Positions 17,056 to 26,151 of a stretch of DNA of 64,000 bases are shown in pieces. Numbering within the stretch: the first letter of the stretch is position 1; the number at the start of each line of letters is the position of its first letter. This DNA comes from Lentisphaeria bacterium. Lineage in GTDB: Bacteria > Verrucomicrobiota > Lentisphaeria > Victivallales > Victivallaceae. The stretch is from assembly GCA_022768375.1 (NCBI GenBank), contig JALEMG010000010.1, positions 1 through 64,000 of the forward strand. Direction: 5' to 3'. Made by a program: the position numbers and the translations under genes. The notes under the pieces are model-generated. The model was given only the letters and a program-made list of their open reading frames with translations, was not told where the DNA came from and searched no databases.

Positions 17056-18006
17056 GTTGTCCGCGGGGCGGGCCCGCGTCAGCAGGTCCTCCAGATCGGC
17101 GGCGGTACCCAGTGCGGACGCGGCGGCCCGGAGCGAAGCGGGGAATCCCCGGCCCTTCAGGTAGTCGTGGACGATCTTCCGGGCCTGCTTCATCGCGGAA
17201 ACTTCGCCGTAGAGCGCGATCATCTCTCCGACGTGAAACCGTACCATCTCCCGCCACTCCGCCAGCGTCGGCGGTTCGACATGTTCGCCGGACAACTCGC
17301 CGAACAGCCACGGATTGCCCATCGCGCCCTGCGCCAGCATCACCTGCGAACAGCCGGTCTCCCGCCGCATGAGACGGTATGTTTCCGCGGAATTGACCCC
17401 GCCGTTGGCGATGACCTGCACCTGCGGAAAGGCTTCCCGGACCGCCCGGATGACGGCGAAACTCACCGCCCCGGTGTAGAAGTGTTCCCATGTCCGGCCG
17501 TGGACGGTCAGCGCCGTGGCGCCCAGTTCCACCAGTCCGGCGCAAAGGTCCAGCGTCGGCGCCGGATCGACGGCATCCAGAATTCGGAGTTTGGCGGTGA
17601 GTTGGAAACGGCTTTCGGCGGCGAGAACGGCAAAACAGCGGTGGGCATGGGCGATTCGCCGGCCCAATGCCGCGCCCGCGCCTTTTTTGACCACTTTGGG
17701 TACCGGACAGCCGAGGTTGAAGTCCAGCAACGTCAGGTCGAAGTCATTGAGTTTGGCACAGGCCCGCCGGAGCAGTTCCTCCTCCGCGCCCACCAATTGC
17801 GCGGCGAAGAAATCCTCCTCCTCTCCCCGCCGGAGCAGAAGTTCCCCGCGGCCGTTGGCGTAGGCCAGACTGGCGGCGTCCACCATTTCGGTGAAGGCGT
17901 AACGGCACCCGCCCCTCCGGGCGGCCCGCCGGTAGGCCAGATCGGTGAAGCCGGACAGCGGCGCCAGAATCAGGGCTTCATCCGGATAGCGGAAGATTTC
18001 GGTCAT
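17026..18006 (-). CDS. dus: tRNA-dihydrouridine synthase
   Basis: The 326-residue FMN enzyme has the Dus signatures LAPLSGFTDLAYRRAAR, TEMVDAASL, the active-site stretch LDFNLGCPVPKVVKKGAGAAL, TAKLRI, ALTVHGRTWEHFYTG, VIANGGVNSAETYRLM and QVMLAQGAMGNPWLF. It reduces uridines in the tRNA D-loop. The start codon overlaps the stop of the upstream unknown gene by one base. It is the last gene of the asd operon. It resembles DusB-type proteins more than DusA, but the target position cannot be fixed from sequence alone. Confidence 0.93.
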   Translation of the reverse strand: MTEIFRYPDEALILAPLSGFTDLAYRRAARRGGCRYAFTEMVDAASLAYANGRGELLLRRGEEEDFFAAQLVGAEEELLRRACAKLNDFDLTLLDFNLGCPVPKVVKKGAGAALGRRIAHAHRCFAVLAAESRFQLTAKLRILDAVDPAPTLDLCAGLVELGATALTVHGRTWEHFYTGAVSFAVIRAVREAFPQVQVIANGGVNSAETYRLMRRETGCSQVMLAQGAMGNPWLFGELSGEHVEPPTLAEWREMVRFHVGEMIALYGEVSAMKQARKIVHDYLKGRGFPASLRAAASALGTAADLEDLLTRARPADNSVAPRKLRR

Positions 18007-18551
18007 CAGAAAAGTTCTTTGCGCTGACGGCGGACTTCCTCCGTGGCCTGCGCGGTCAATTCCGACAGCATCTCGTCCTGTTTCTCCGGCGTCAGGGCCA
18101 GAAAACAGCCCATGAGTTCGTTTTCCTGCCGGGAAAGACTGGTGAAGGCCGTGGGGGGCGCCGGAGCGCCCGGCACCGCCGACTGAAACCGGGTGACGAT
18201 CCGTTTTTTCTCCGCGTCGCCGAAAATCGCGAACTCGTCGAGCAGGACTTTCTGTTCGCTTTTCATTTCCACCAATTCCGCATGGCGGCGGTACGGCGCG
18301 CCGATGCGCGGCGGAGGGACTTTCAGCGGTTCCGGGCCCTCAAGGAACGGTTTGAGCAGAGGATAGATTTTGTCCCACGACTCCTTGCGGATATTTTTGG
18401 CCTGCCGGTCAATATAACGGCGAAGCAGTTCCAGCCGGATGCCGTTGAGACGGGAGATATCCTCGAAGGACAACGGGTCGGTACAGCGGTCGATCGCGTC
18501 CTGCAACTCCTGATTGAAATTGATCTCGGGTTTGTTTTTCTGCTCTGACAT
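18006..18551 (-). CDS. Conserved-looking protein of unknown function
   Basis: The 181-residue, charged, mostly helical protein (MSEQKNKPEINFNQELQD...) has no membrane segment and no motif I recognise. The central part contains a basic segment (LLRRYIDRQAKNIRKESW) and the end is acidic then basic (EKQDEMLSELTAQATEEV). The ATG at 18551 has GGAG nine bases upstream; an upstream in-frame ATG at 18566 overlaps the stop of the lipoprotein gene. It sits in the asd-lipoprotein-dus operon. Confidence 0.6.
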   Translation of the reverse strand: MSEQKNKPEINFNQELQDAIDRCTDPLSFEDISRLNGIRLELLRRYIDRQAKNIRKESWDKIYPLLKPFLEGPEPLKVPPPRIGAPYRRHAELVEMKSEQKVLLDEFAIFGDAEKKRIVTRFQSAVPGAPAPPTAFTSLSRQENELMGCFLALTPEKQDEMLSELTAQATEEVRRQRKELF

Positions 18552-18565
18552 GGGTCGATTCTCCA

Positions 18566-20116
18566 TTATTGTTCCGCTCCGGAATCCAGAGTTTCCGCCA
18601 GGCGCATCAGGCGCCGCCACACGGTTTCCTCCCAGTGTTTCTCCGTGTGCAGAAAACTGACGATCCGTCGGCAGGAATCCGGCCGGTCCAGCATGAACGT
18701 CCGGATCCGACCGTCGTTAAAGAGTACGTGAAACCGGTCCGGATGCCGGGACGGGTGGGAAACGGCCAGCGGCAGGTCCGCCTGCGCGGCATGTCCGAAG
18801 TAGACGATCTTGCAGTTGGCCGCATCCGGCTTCCCGGCGGGGTCCCGACGCAGCGCGGCGGGGATTTCGCCGTTGAAACACTCCCGCAGTCCCGGCATCC
18901 CGGGTTTGGCGGAGGGCTGTTTGACTTTGCCGAGCAGTTCCAGCGCCTCCACGCAGTCGCACGGAGGCTCCGATTGGGTCTGCGCCGGAGCGGGGGCGCG
19001 GTCCGGCGTGCCGTCCTCCTCCCGGGGGGCGTTGAGCAGTTTGGCCGCGCCCCGGAACAGGAGTTCCAGCACCCCGCAGTCGCCGTTGCCGGCGATCAGC
19101 ATGCCGTCCTCGGCGCGGGAGACCGTGACGAGGGCCGGAAGCGCTCCGGCGGCGCCGGGGCCGACCCCGGTCAGTTCGTCGGTCAGCGAGAATCCGCGAT
19201 CCTGATAGGCGGCGAAGCACACCCGCTCCGGCAGCGCCCGCAGCAACGTGGCGAAGTCCGACCGGTCACGCATTTTCGGCCGGTCCGCCGAAGTGAAAAA
19301 CTTTTCCGCCTGCGGCGAACTAAAAATCGTCACCCCGTGATCCCGGATCGCCTGTCGGGACCCGGGAAACAGGGCCAGCCGTTCCGGTTCCGGCAGACGG
19401 CGCAGCACTCCGCCGTTGTCGGGCAGTTCCAGCATGAAATCGCTCTCCCCCCGGCCGGGGAGCGTGACCTGAACGAATTTCCAGGTGCCGCGCAGGTCTT
19501 TGAAAATCTCCCGCAGCGGAAAATTCTCCGCCAGTTCCAGCGCGAGGTTTTCGCCCCAGTTGCCGGCTTGCTTCAGCGCTTCCAGTACCGCGTCCGGATC
19601 GAGCGCGGCGGCGGCGGCGAAGTCCGTTTCCCGCGGCAGCGCGCCCAGAAATTCCGGCAGATCCAGCGGGTTGTCCGGGAGGAAGAACCCGTTCAGCGCG
19701 CCCGGTTCCTCCCCGGGCAGGGCCAGAAACGCCCGGGAGTGGATGTAATCCTGACCGTACCGGTTGCCGGTCAGCGTCTTGGTGCTCCAGCCCGCGCCCC
19801 GGAGCCGGTCGAGCCCCGCCAGTTGGATCAGCAGTTTCGCCGTGACGAACCGCCGCTGGAGCGCCAGTTTCCGGGGATGGGAGATGTCTTCGCGTTCCCA
19901 GAGGTCGCGCTCCCAGTTTTCCAGCGTCCGGGCGCAGGCGGCCCGGGCTTCCGCCCCGGAGAAAACGGCGTATTCCCGGCCGTCCCGGTGCAGATGGGCG
20001 CTGACGGCGCGGAACGAATCCCGCTCCGCCGCCGTGCCGCACGGACCGCCTCCGCCGCAGCCGGCCAGCACAAGCGCGGTCAGCAGCGGGAAAAGGCCGG
20101 TACGGAGCGCTTTCAT
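18566..20116 (-). CDS. Large predicted lipoprotein of unknown function
   Basis: The 516-residue product begins MKALRTGLFPLLTALVLAGC, a lipoprotein signal peptide with the acylated cysteine at residue 20 followed by glycines. The rest is soluble, with no family I recognise; repeated hydrophobic-charged stretches such as WGENLALELAENFPLREIF and a CDCVEALELLGKVKQ segment are visible. The open frame extends far upstream, antisense through asd, but the signal peptide at 20116 marks the true start. It starts 8 bases after asd ends, so it is co-transcribed. Confidence 0.7.
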   Translation of the reverse strand: MKALRTGLFPLLTALVLAGCGGGGPCGTAAERDSFRAVSAHLHRDGREYAVFSGAEARAACARTLENWERDLWEREDISHPRKLALQRRFVTAKLLIQLAGLDRLRGAGWSTKTLTGNRYGQDYIHSRAFLALPGEEPGALNGFFLPDNPLDLPEFLGALPRETDFAAAAALDPDAVLEALKQAGNWGENLALELAENFPLREIFKDLRGTWKFVQVTLPGRGESDFMLELPDNGGVLRRLPEPERLALFPGSRQAIRDHGVTIFSSPQAEKFFTSADRPKMRDRSDFATLLRALPERVCFAAYQDRGFSLTDELTGVGPGAAGALPALVTVSRAEDGMLIAGNGDCGVLELLFRGAAKLLNAPREEDGTPDRAPAPAQTQSEPPCDCVEALELLGKVKQPSAKPGMPGLRECFNGEIPAALRRDPAGKPDAANCKIVYFGHAAQADLPLAVSHPSRHPDRFHVLFNDGRIRTFMLDRPDSCRRIVSFLHTEKHWEETVWRRLMRLAETLDSGAEQ

Positions 20117-20124
20117 ATTCCGCT

Positions 20125-21129
20125 TCAGAGCAGTTCCGCGATCTGCACCGCGTTGAGCGCGGCGCCTTTGAGCAGTTGGTCGCCGGAGACGAACATCTCC
20201 AGCCCGCGCCGGTCGCTCCGGGAGATGTCCTGCCGGATGCGGCCGACGAGCACGTCGTACTTCTCCGTGGCGTCCACCGGCATGGGATAGCGTTTCGCCG
20301 CCGGATCGTCCACCACCTGAACTCCGGGCGAAGCGCTCAGGATAGCCCGGGCCTCGTCGGGGGTGATGTCCTCGGCGAACTCCAGATTCAGCGATTCGCT
20401 GTGGGCGCGCAGCGCCGGGATGCGGACGCTGGTGCAACTGATCGGCAGGTCCGGGCAGTGCAGCATTTTGCGCGACTCGTTGACCATCTTGAGTTCCTCT
20501 TTCGTATAACCGTTGTCCATGAAAGAGTCGATGTGGGGAATGAGGTTGAAGGCGATCCGGTGGGCGAAAGCCTTCGGCGCGATCGGTTCGCCGTTGAGCA
20601 CCTGCCGGGTCTGTTCGATCAGTTCGGCCATGCCCTTCGCCCCCGCGCCGGAAGCGGCCTGATAGGTGGAGGCGATGAGGCGGCGAAGTTTTTTCGCCCG
20701 GTGCAGCGGAGCGACGGCCACCAGCATGATGGCGGTGGTGCAGTTGGGGTTGGCAATGACGCCGTGATGACGGGCGACATCCTCCGGGTTGACTTCCGGC
20801 ACCACCAGCGGCACGTCGTCGTCCATGCGGAACGCGCTGGAGTTGTCGATCATCACCGCACCGGCGTCGACGACGAATTTGCGGTACTCGCGGGAGATGT
20901 CGCTTCCGGCACTGAACAGCGCGATATCCACGCCCTTGAACGAATCCGGCGTCATCTCCTCGATGACCACGGTCTCTCCGCGGAAGGTCGCGGTCTTGCC
21001 GGCGGAGCGGGCGGACGCGAGCAGTTTGAGATTTTTCACCGGGAAATGACGCTTCTCCAGCGTTTTGAGCATTTCCACACCCACCGCGCCGGTGGCGCCG
21101 GCGATTGCGACATTGAATTCCTTGGACAT
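20125..21129 (-). CDS. asd: Aspartate-semialdehyde dehydrogenase
   Basis: The 334-residue NADP-dependent enzyme makes aspartate semialdehyde, a precursor of lysine/diaminopimelate, threonine and methionine. It has the nucleotide loop GATGAVG (residues 11-17), the catalytic ANPNCTT with Cys130, TYQAASGAGAKGM, HRIAFNLIPHID and SVRIPALRAHSE. The ATG at 21129 follows AAGGAAAGTGCAAGTC; an ATG three codons earlier is less well placed. It heads a minus-strand operon with its own promoter, divergent from ligA. Confidence 0.95.
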   Translation of the reverse strand: MSKEFNVAIAGATGAVGVEMLKTLEKRHFPVKNLKLLASARSAGKTATFRGETVVIEEMTPDSFKGVDIALFSAGSDISREYRKFVVDAGAVMIDNSSAFRMDDDVPLVVPEVNPEDVARHHGVIANPNCTTAIMLVAVAPLHRAKKLRRLIASTYQAASGAGAKGMAELIEQTRQVLNGEPIAPKAFAHRIAFNLIPHIDSFMDNGYTKEELKMVNESRKMLHCPDLPISCTSVRIPALRAHSESLNLEFAEDITPDEARAILSASPGVQVVDDPAAKRYPMPVDATEKYDVLVGRIRQDISRSDRRGLEMFVSGDQLLKGAALNAVQIAELL

Positions 21130-21190
21130 GACTTGCACTTTCCTTCAATTTTGGCTCCGTGTCGCGGAGCGGATTGACAACTCGCACGAT

Positions 21191-21235
21191 AATATACATT
21201 TTGTGTTTGCAAAATGCAATGAAAAGGATTATATT
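21191..21235. promoter_or_regulatory. Divergent, overlapping promoters of asd and ligA
   Basis: On the + strand, TTGCAA (21207-21212), 17 bp, TATATT (21230-21235) points to ligA. On the - strand, TTGCAT (complement of 21214-21219), 17 bp, TATATT (complement of 21191-21196) points to asd. The -35 elements form the inverted repeat TTGCA-AAA-TGCAA (21207-21219), so polymerase can hold only one direction at a time. Confidence 0.65.
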
Positions 21236-21261
21236 TTACCGTATTTTTCCGAAGTTGCAGA

Positions 21262-23160
21262 ATGGATAACGCGATGGATTACATCAATTTCGACCTTCAG
21301 GTCATGGACGCCTCCGCCGTGGCGGAACTGCTGGCGTATCACGACCGGCGCTACTGGGAACTCAACGCGCCGCTGATCTCCGACGCCCGTTACGACGAGA
21401 TCACCCGGCGGCTGAGGGAATTGGCGCCGGATCACCCGCTGCTGCGGCGGCTGAACACCCCCCGTGTCGCGGGCGACGGCAAGGTCCGCCATGCCGAGCC
21501 CATGCTTTCGCTGGACAAGGCCTATTCGCTGGAGGAACTGCTGGAATGGGCGCGCAAATACGCCCGTTCCGGGGAGGAGGAACTGCTGGTGGAGCCGAAG
21601 TACGACGGCATTTCCGCCAGTTTCGACGGCCGTGTCCTCGCCACCCGGGGCGACGGGGAGACCGGCGAAGACATCTCCGGGAAACTGCCGCTGATCGAAC
21701 TGGAGGCCCCCGGCTACACCGGTCCGGCGGACCGCCCCGCCCGGGGCGAGATCGTGATTCGGGACGACGATTTCCGCACCCTCTACGCCCATATCCGCAA
21801 AAAGGACGGCGGCGTCTACAAAAATTCCCGCAACGCCGTCGCCGGGATCATGACCCTCAAAGATATCTCCGAGATGATCGCGCAAAAGGCGAAACTTACG
21901 CTCGTGGACTACAATCTTGTCTCCATCCCGGTGACGGTGGACGCACTCGCCGGCCGCTGGGAGGAGTTGAAGACCCGATTGGCCGGACTGCCTTACCCCA
22001 TGGACGGCATCGTGCTGAAGTTCGCGGACACGGCTTTCCGGCGGTCGCTGGGCAATACCGCCCACCACCCCCGGGGAGAGATCGCCTACAAATTCACCAA
22101 CCGCAGCGCCGCGACGAAACTGCTGGGCGTGGAGTGGAGTTTCGGCAAGAACTGCCTCACCCCGGTGGCCCTGCTGGAACCGGTGGAACTCTCCGGTATC
22201 ACCATCAAGCGGGCGTCACTGCACAACGCCCAGAACCTCGTGGACATGGACCTGATGATCGGAGACGGCGTGACGGTGGAGCGGGCCGGGGACGTGATCC
22301 CTTTCATCGCCTCCCGGACGCCCGGCGCCGAGCGGCGGACGCCTTTCATTGCCGACTGTCCCGCCTGCGGCTCATCCCTGGTGCGCCGGGGACCGGAACT
22401 CTGCTGTCCCAATTCGGACTGCCCCGGTTCCGGTCTGCAACTGCTGGCGGCGGCCGTCCGCAATCTGGGCATTGAGCGGCTGGGGGAACCCACGGTGGCC
22501 AAACTGATGCGTCACTGCGGGGTCCGGCATCTGCGGGATATTTTCAACCTGACGGCGGGGGAATTGCTGCGTTTGGAGGGATTCGGGCCGAAAAGCGCGG
22601 CCAATCTGCTGGCGGAGATCCGGAAAGCGCGGACGGTGGACGATTTTCAACTGCTGGCCGCGCTCAACATCCCCAACGTGGGGGCGAACATCGCCAAATT
22701 ACTGCTGGCCGCGCATCCCTTTGCGGAATTGCGGCGCTGTGACGCCGCGCAACTGGCGGAGATCCCCGGCATCGGACCGGAACGGGCCGCCGCCGTCGCC
22801 GCCGCCATGCGGGACCGGGCGGAGGAACTGGACGAACTGCTCTCCGCCGTCCAACTGCGTCACGACGGGAGCGCGTCGGACCGACCGACCGTCTGTTTCA
22901 CCGGCAAGATGCCGGAGAAGCGTTCCTTTTACGAGAAATTGGCTTCGGAACGGGGGTATCAGCCGGTGGACGCGGTCAGTTCCTCGCTGACACTGCTGGT
23001 GGCGGCGGATGTCGCCGAGGAGAGTTCCAAACTGCGCAACGCCCGCAAATTCGGCGTGAAGATCGTCCCGCTGGCGGAATTTCTCGCGGAAACGGAAACC
23101 GCCGGAGCGTCCGGGGACGCTTCCGGCGGCGCGTTCGCGGACCTGCCGCTGTTTTCGTGA
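21262..23160 (+). CDS. ligA: NAD-dependent DNA ligase LigA
   Basis: The 632-residue ligase seals nicks in replication and repair using NAD+. It has the N-terminal Ia domain (YDEITRRLRELAPDHP), the adenylation motif EPKYDGIS (Lys113), ARGEIVIRDDDF, KNSRNAVAGIM, and the OB-fold RAGDVIPFI. Then come a four-cysteine zinc finger (CPACGSSL...CCPNSDCPG), helix-hairpin-helix repeats (EGFGPKSAANLLAEI, EIPGIGPERAAAVA) and a C-terminal BRCT domain (VCFTGKMPEKRSFYEKLA). It is slightly shorter than the usual 660-680 residues, and the adenylation loop departs from the common ELKIDG form. Confidence 0.94.
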   Translation: MDNAMDYINFDLQVMDASAVAELLAYHDRRYWELNAPLISDARYDEITRRLRELAPDHPLLRRLNTPRVAGDGKVRHAEPMLSLDKAYSLEELLEWARKYARSGEEELLVEPKYDGISASFDGRVLATRGDGETGEDISGKLPLIELEAPGYTGPADRPARGEIVIRDDDFRTLYAHIRKKDGGVYKNSRNAVAGIMTLKDISEMIAQKAKLTLVDYNLVSIPVTVDALAGRWEELKTRLAGLPYPMDGIVLKFADTAFRRSLGNTAHHPRGEIAYKFTNRSAATKLLGVEWSFGKNCLTPVALLEPVELSGITIKRASLHNAQNLVDMDLMIGDGVTVERAGDVIPFIASRTPGAERRTPFIADCPACGSSLVRRGPELCCPNSDCPGSGLQLLAAAVRNLGIERLGEPTVAKLMRHCGVRHLRDIFNLTAGELLRLEGFGPKSAANLLAEIRKARTVDDFQLLAALNIPNVGANIAKLLLAAHPFAELRRCDAAQLAEIPGIGPERAAAVAAAMRDRAEELDELLSAVQLRHDGSASDRPTVCFTGKMPEKRSFYEKLASERGYQPVDAVSSSLTLLVAADVAEESSKLRNARKFGVKIVPLAEFLAETETAGASGDASGGAFADLPLFS

Positions 23161-23163
23161 CGC

Positions 23164-24180
23164 CTACTTGACTTCGGTCAGCGTTATCTCGTCCACCAGC
23201 ACCGTGTCGCCGTCTCCCAGCGAAGTGCTGCGGACGTACAACTGGAATTTATCCGCTTCGATGCGGGGGATGAAGGTCGTCTGATACTCCTTCCACTCCG
23301 GGTTGTCCAGCGCGACGGCAAAACCGTCGTAGACGATGGTCACATTGTCCATGTCGCTCTCGCGCACCTGAATGACGACCTGCTTGCCCGCGGTCTCCTT
23401 CAGTCCGGCTTTGACGCGGGCGGAAAGCCGATACTTCTTGCCGGCGGTCAGCGGCGGAAGTTCCTGCGTCAGCGTGAGGAATTTGGCGTAGCGGTTGGCC
23501 GGATCGCCGTTGACGCTCAGACTCCGGTTTGCGGTCGCCGCGTCATCGACGATGGCGAACGGCGCGGTCTGGGCCCGGCCGACGGCGGTTTTCCACGGTT
23601 TCAGATTCGGCGCTTCAAAATCGCCGTTCTGAACCAGATTTTCCGCCGCGCCGGGACGAACCGGCAGTTCGGTCAGACTGAGGTCGTCCACCGCGGCGCG
23701 GTCTTCCTCGGTGAAATTGGCGGAGATGACGTAGAGCATGAACTTCGCCGCGTTGGGCGCCGGGCGGAATTTCGCCGCGTACCGGCGGACGCCGCTCTGG
23801 TTCAGATCGACGGTGATCCCGGAATAAAGGATCGTCTTGCCGGTGTCGTCGGCCTGCCGGACCCTGATCTGCAGATACTTTTTCGTCGGGTCCTTCACCT
23901 CGGTTTCCGCCGCGGCGGTGAGCAGGTATTCCCGTCCCGGGGTCAGCGTGGGCAGCGCCTGGACCAGCGAGACGAAACTGTTGTACCTGGCCTCCGGGTT
24001 GCCGGAGATCAGCAGTTTGCCGTCGCGGAAAGTGTGAAACTTTCTGCCGCCGGTGTACTGCGGCGAACGCCACTCGACCCCCTCGCGGGAGAAGTCGCCG
24101 TTTTTGATCAGATTTTCCGCTCCGGAGACCGCGCCGAGCACTCCGGCAACCAGCAGAATCCACGCTTGTTTTTTCATCAT
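23164..24180 (-). CDS. Secreted protein with two CBM4/9-like carbohydrate-binding modules
   Basis: The 338-residue product starts with a signal peptide (MMKKQAWILLVAGVLGAVSGA) and contains two homologous beta-sandwich modules. Each opens with ENLIKNGDF or ENLVQNGDF, carries LSVNGDPANRYAKFLTLTQ-type strands and ends in VDDLSLTEL or VDEITLTEV. This is the layout of CBM4/9-type carbohydrate-binding domains. No catalytic domain is attached, so it may bind a polysaccharide outside the cell. It lies directly downstream of the DUF4434 gene on the same strand. Confidence 0.75.
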   Translation of the reverse strand: MMKKQAWILLVAGVLGAVSGAENLIKNGDFSREGVEWRSPQYTGGRKFHTFRDGKLLISGNPEARYNSFVSLVQALPTLTPGREYLLTAAAETEVKDPTKKYLQIRVRQADDTGKTILYSGITVDLNQSGVRRYAAKFRPAPNAAKFMLYVISANFTEEDRAAVDDLSLTELPVRPGAAENLVQNGDFEAPNLKPWKTAVGRAQTAPFAIVDDAATANRSLSVNGDPANRYAKFLTLTQELPPLTAGKKYRLSARVKAGLKETAGKQVVIQVRESDMDNVTIVYDGFAVALDNPEWKEYQTTFIPRIEADKFQLYVRSTSLGDGDTVLVDEITLTEVK

Positions 24181-24192
24181 GACCTCGCTTTC

Positions 24193-25098
24193 CTATTGTT
24201 CCGGTTTGCCGATGTATTCCATGTAGCGGCGGTACAGATTGCGCGCCGACAGGTACGGGGAGTTGGGACTGAGAAAGTGCGGCGCCTCAAAGGTGATGAG
24301 TTTCTCCACATAAGGCTGCACCACCTCCATTTTGTAGCGCATTTTCATCCATTCGATCGGGGGGAACTTCCACGGCATGTCCCGGTCGAATGTCTCCACG
24401 TTGGACCAGTAGGCCACCCCGTGCTTCTGAAACACCTCCGCCGTGGCCTTCACGTAATCCGGCAGTTCCCGGAAGTCGGTGTGCCCGTCCATGAAGGCGT
24501 AGGCCCCGATCAGTCCTTCCATGTAGTCCAACTGATAGTCGAAGTGCTTGGCGTGCACCTCCGGCGGCACCGGATAGTCCGGGATGTATTTGCGGCCGCA
24601 GTAGCGGGGCGAAGCGAGGATCGGGCGTGCTTTTTTGTCCGCTTCGCGGATGTGCAGACAGAGCGGCTTCCAGATCTTGTGAGGGTGAAATCTCAGACTG
24701 CCCTCGAAACTCATGTACCAGCCGTGGAAGGCCGGGTGGTCTCCGTAGCGGGCCAGCAGTTCGTCGATGAAGTCGATATTCACCGCCGCTTCGCTCTCCC
24801 AGTCGTTGACGGCGGAGTGTCTGACCGATTCGTACAGTCCCATGTAGAGTTTCAGACCGGTCCGCTGCGCGTGACGGAGCATGATCTCGATGAGGTCCGG
24901 CGATTCGTAGAGGGTCGGTTTGATCACCTCGCTGTCGAACATGGCGTGGTCCTTGAATCCCGCCCGGATGATGATGACCGAATCCATCCCCATATGTCGG
25001 AACGTGTCGAACTCCCGCGCCCAGTCGGACTCGGTGAAGTTGCTGCTGGGAATATCCCATGCGATGCCGTCGACGAAGGTTCCGGAAATGATTTTCAT
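24193..25098 (-). CDS. DUF4434-like (TIM-barrel glycosidase-like) protein
   Basis: The 301-residue protein opens MKIISGTFVDGIAWDIPSS and continues WAREFDTFRHMGMDSVIIIR, GLKLYMGLYES, HPAFHGWYMSFE and YWSNVETF. These match the DUF4434 family of glycoside-hydrolase-like barrels. Conserved acids such as the Glu of YMSFE and of NVETF are candidate catalytic residues. No signal peptide is seen. GGAAGGAGCGAAAC before the ATG at 25098 sets the start. With the CBM-like gene downstream it probably forms a two-gene unit for a carbohydrate, controlled by the palindrome at 25133. Confidence 0.65.
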   Translation of the reverse strand: MKIISGTFVDGIAWDIPSSNFTESDWAREFDTFRHMGMDSVIIIRAGFKDHAMFDSEVIKPTLYESPDLIEIMLRHAQRTGLKLYMGLYESVRHSAVNDWESEAAVNIDFIDELLARYGDHPAFHGWYMSFEGSLRFHPHKIWKPLCLHIREADKKARPILASPRYCGRKYIPDYPVPPEVHAKHFDYQLDYMEGLIGAYAFMDGHTDFRELPDYVKATAEVFQKHGVAYWSNVETFDRDMPWKFPPIEWMKMRYKMEVVQPYVEKLITFEAPHFLSPNSPYLSARNLYRRYMEYIGKPEQ

Positions 25099-25132
25099 GT
25101 TTCGCTCCTTCCCATATCCCGAATTTCTCCCG

Positions 25133-25153
25133 CCGCGATTAATATAATCGCGG
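25133..25153 (-). promoter_or_regulatory. Palindromic operator-like site over a -10 element
   Basis: Perfect 8-bp arms CCGCGATT (25133-25140) and AATCGCGG (25146-25153) surround AATAT. On the minus strand the centre supplies TATATT (complement of 25141-25146), a -10 element for the DUF4434 gene; the -35 region is poor. A repressor or activator bound here would control that gene directly. The symmetry would suit a LacI or GntR-type protein. Confidence 0.5.
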
Positions 25154-25222
25154 AACGCCGGTTCGGGAATGGATGATTTCGTCAAAACATGTCTGTATAC
25201 GCCGGAAACGCCGCTTGCCGCG

Positions 25223-25915
25223 TCACTTCTCTCCGGCGGGCCGGTGCGCGTAATCGAAATCCAGCGCTTCCAGCAGGACCCGGGCCAGCACCGTCGCCCC
25301 GATGAGGTTGGGATGGACCCGGTCCCACGCGATCATGCCGCTGTACCGGTGGGCCAGTATCCGGTCAAAGGCAACTTGCGTGTCCGCCAGCAGCGTTCCG
25401 TATTCCCGGGCCGTGCGCCGGACGATCTCCCCGTACTCGTCCACCCGGCGGCGCATCGGGTCGTTACGGTTCGGTTCGAGGAAGAACGGGGTCATGAGAA
25501 CCATGCCGCCGGACAGTTGCGGCAGGGTGCGGGCGACCAGTTCCCGGAGCGTGCTTTCGTACTCCTCCGGCGGAACGTGGTTGAACGGCTTGTGCGGCGA
25601 ATCGAACTGCCTCCAGACATCGTTGATGCCGATCATCAGTCCGACCCAGTCCGGGCGATGGGCGAGCACGTCGCGTTCCCAGCGTTCCTTGAGCGCCCGG
25701 ATGTTGTTGCCGCTGTCGCCCGTATTGGTCACCCGGATCAGCCTCTCCGGGTAGCAGGCGTTGAGCAGGCCGCAGACCGCCCGCGGATAGCCGTGGCCCA
25801 GTTGCTCCGCGAATCCCTCCGACGGCGTGCCCTGCGGGGAACGGATGCGTCCCATGTCCGTGACGGAATCTCCGACCAGCATCAGATGTTGTCCCGATTT
25901 GATTTTCATTGTCAT
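25223..25915 (-). CDS. SGNH/GDSL-family hydrolase
   Basis: The 230-residue protein has all four SGNH blocks: GDSVTD (nucleophile Ser17), the GDSGNN stretch, GINDVW (Asn) and DRVHPN (Asp/His). These esterases often remove acetyl or other acyl groups from polysaccharides. The ATG at 25915 follows CGGGAGAATTC. No signal peptide is seen, so it probably acts in the cytoplasm. It is expressed from its own promoter and lies back to back with another SGNH gene at 26152. Confidence 0.85.
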   Translation of the reverse strand: MTMKIKSGQHLMLVGDSVTDMGRIRSPQGTPSEGFAEQLGHGYPRAVCGLLNACYPERLIRVTNTGDSGNNIRALKERWERDVLAHRPDWVGLMIGINDVWRQFDSPHKPFNHVPPEEYESTLRELVARTLPQLSGGMVLMTPFFLEPNRNDPMRRRVDEYGEIVRRTAREYGTLLADTQVAFDRILAHRYSGMIAWDRVHPNLIGATVLARVLLEALDFDYAHRPAGEK

Positions 25916-25945
25916 GAATTCTCCCGTTGTGATGGTTCGGGGCAT

Positions 25946-25974
25946 AATGTATCGCGCCCGGCCGCGTTTGGCAA
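25946..25974 (-). promoter_or_regulatory. Predicted promoter of the SGNH hydrolase gene
   Basis: Read on the minus strand, TTGCCA (complement of 25969-25974) is followed after 17 bp by TACATT (complement of 25946-25951), about 30 bases before the start codon at 25915. Confidence 0.5.
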
Positions 25975-26056
25975 GCCGGAAATGGAATTTTTCCGCGTCC
26001 GCCGCCCGCCCGCCGGAGCGGAAATCACCATGAATATCGAAATCTCACCGCTCCGG

Positions 26057-26084
26057 TTGCTTTTTTCACCCGGTCATGTATATT
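26057..26084 (+). promoter_or_regulatory. Predicted promoter of the second SGNH hydrolase gene
   Basis: TTGCTT (26057-26062) and TATATT (26079-26084) are separated by 16 bp, leaving a leader of about 60 nt. Confidence 0.5.
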
Positions 26085-26151
26085 ATGCGGGGCGGGGAGC
26101 CCGCCGTTCCGCCGCGGGGGGGGACGGGAAACGCAAAGGAGGATGCCGATT

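Noticed and set aside
20117-21199. N-terminal extension of the lipoprotein frame through asd
   Set aside because: The lipoprotein signal at 20116 and the intact asd on the same strand in another frame show the extension is not coding.
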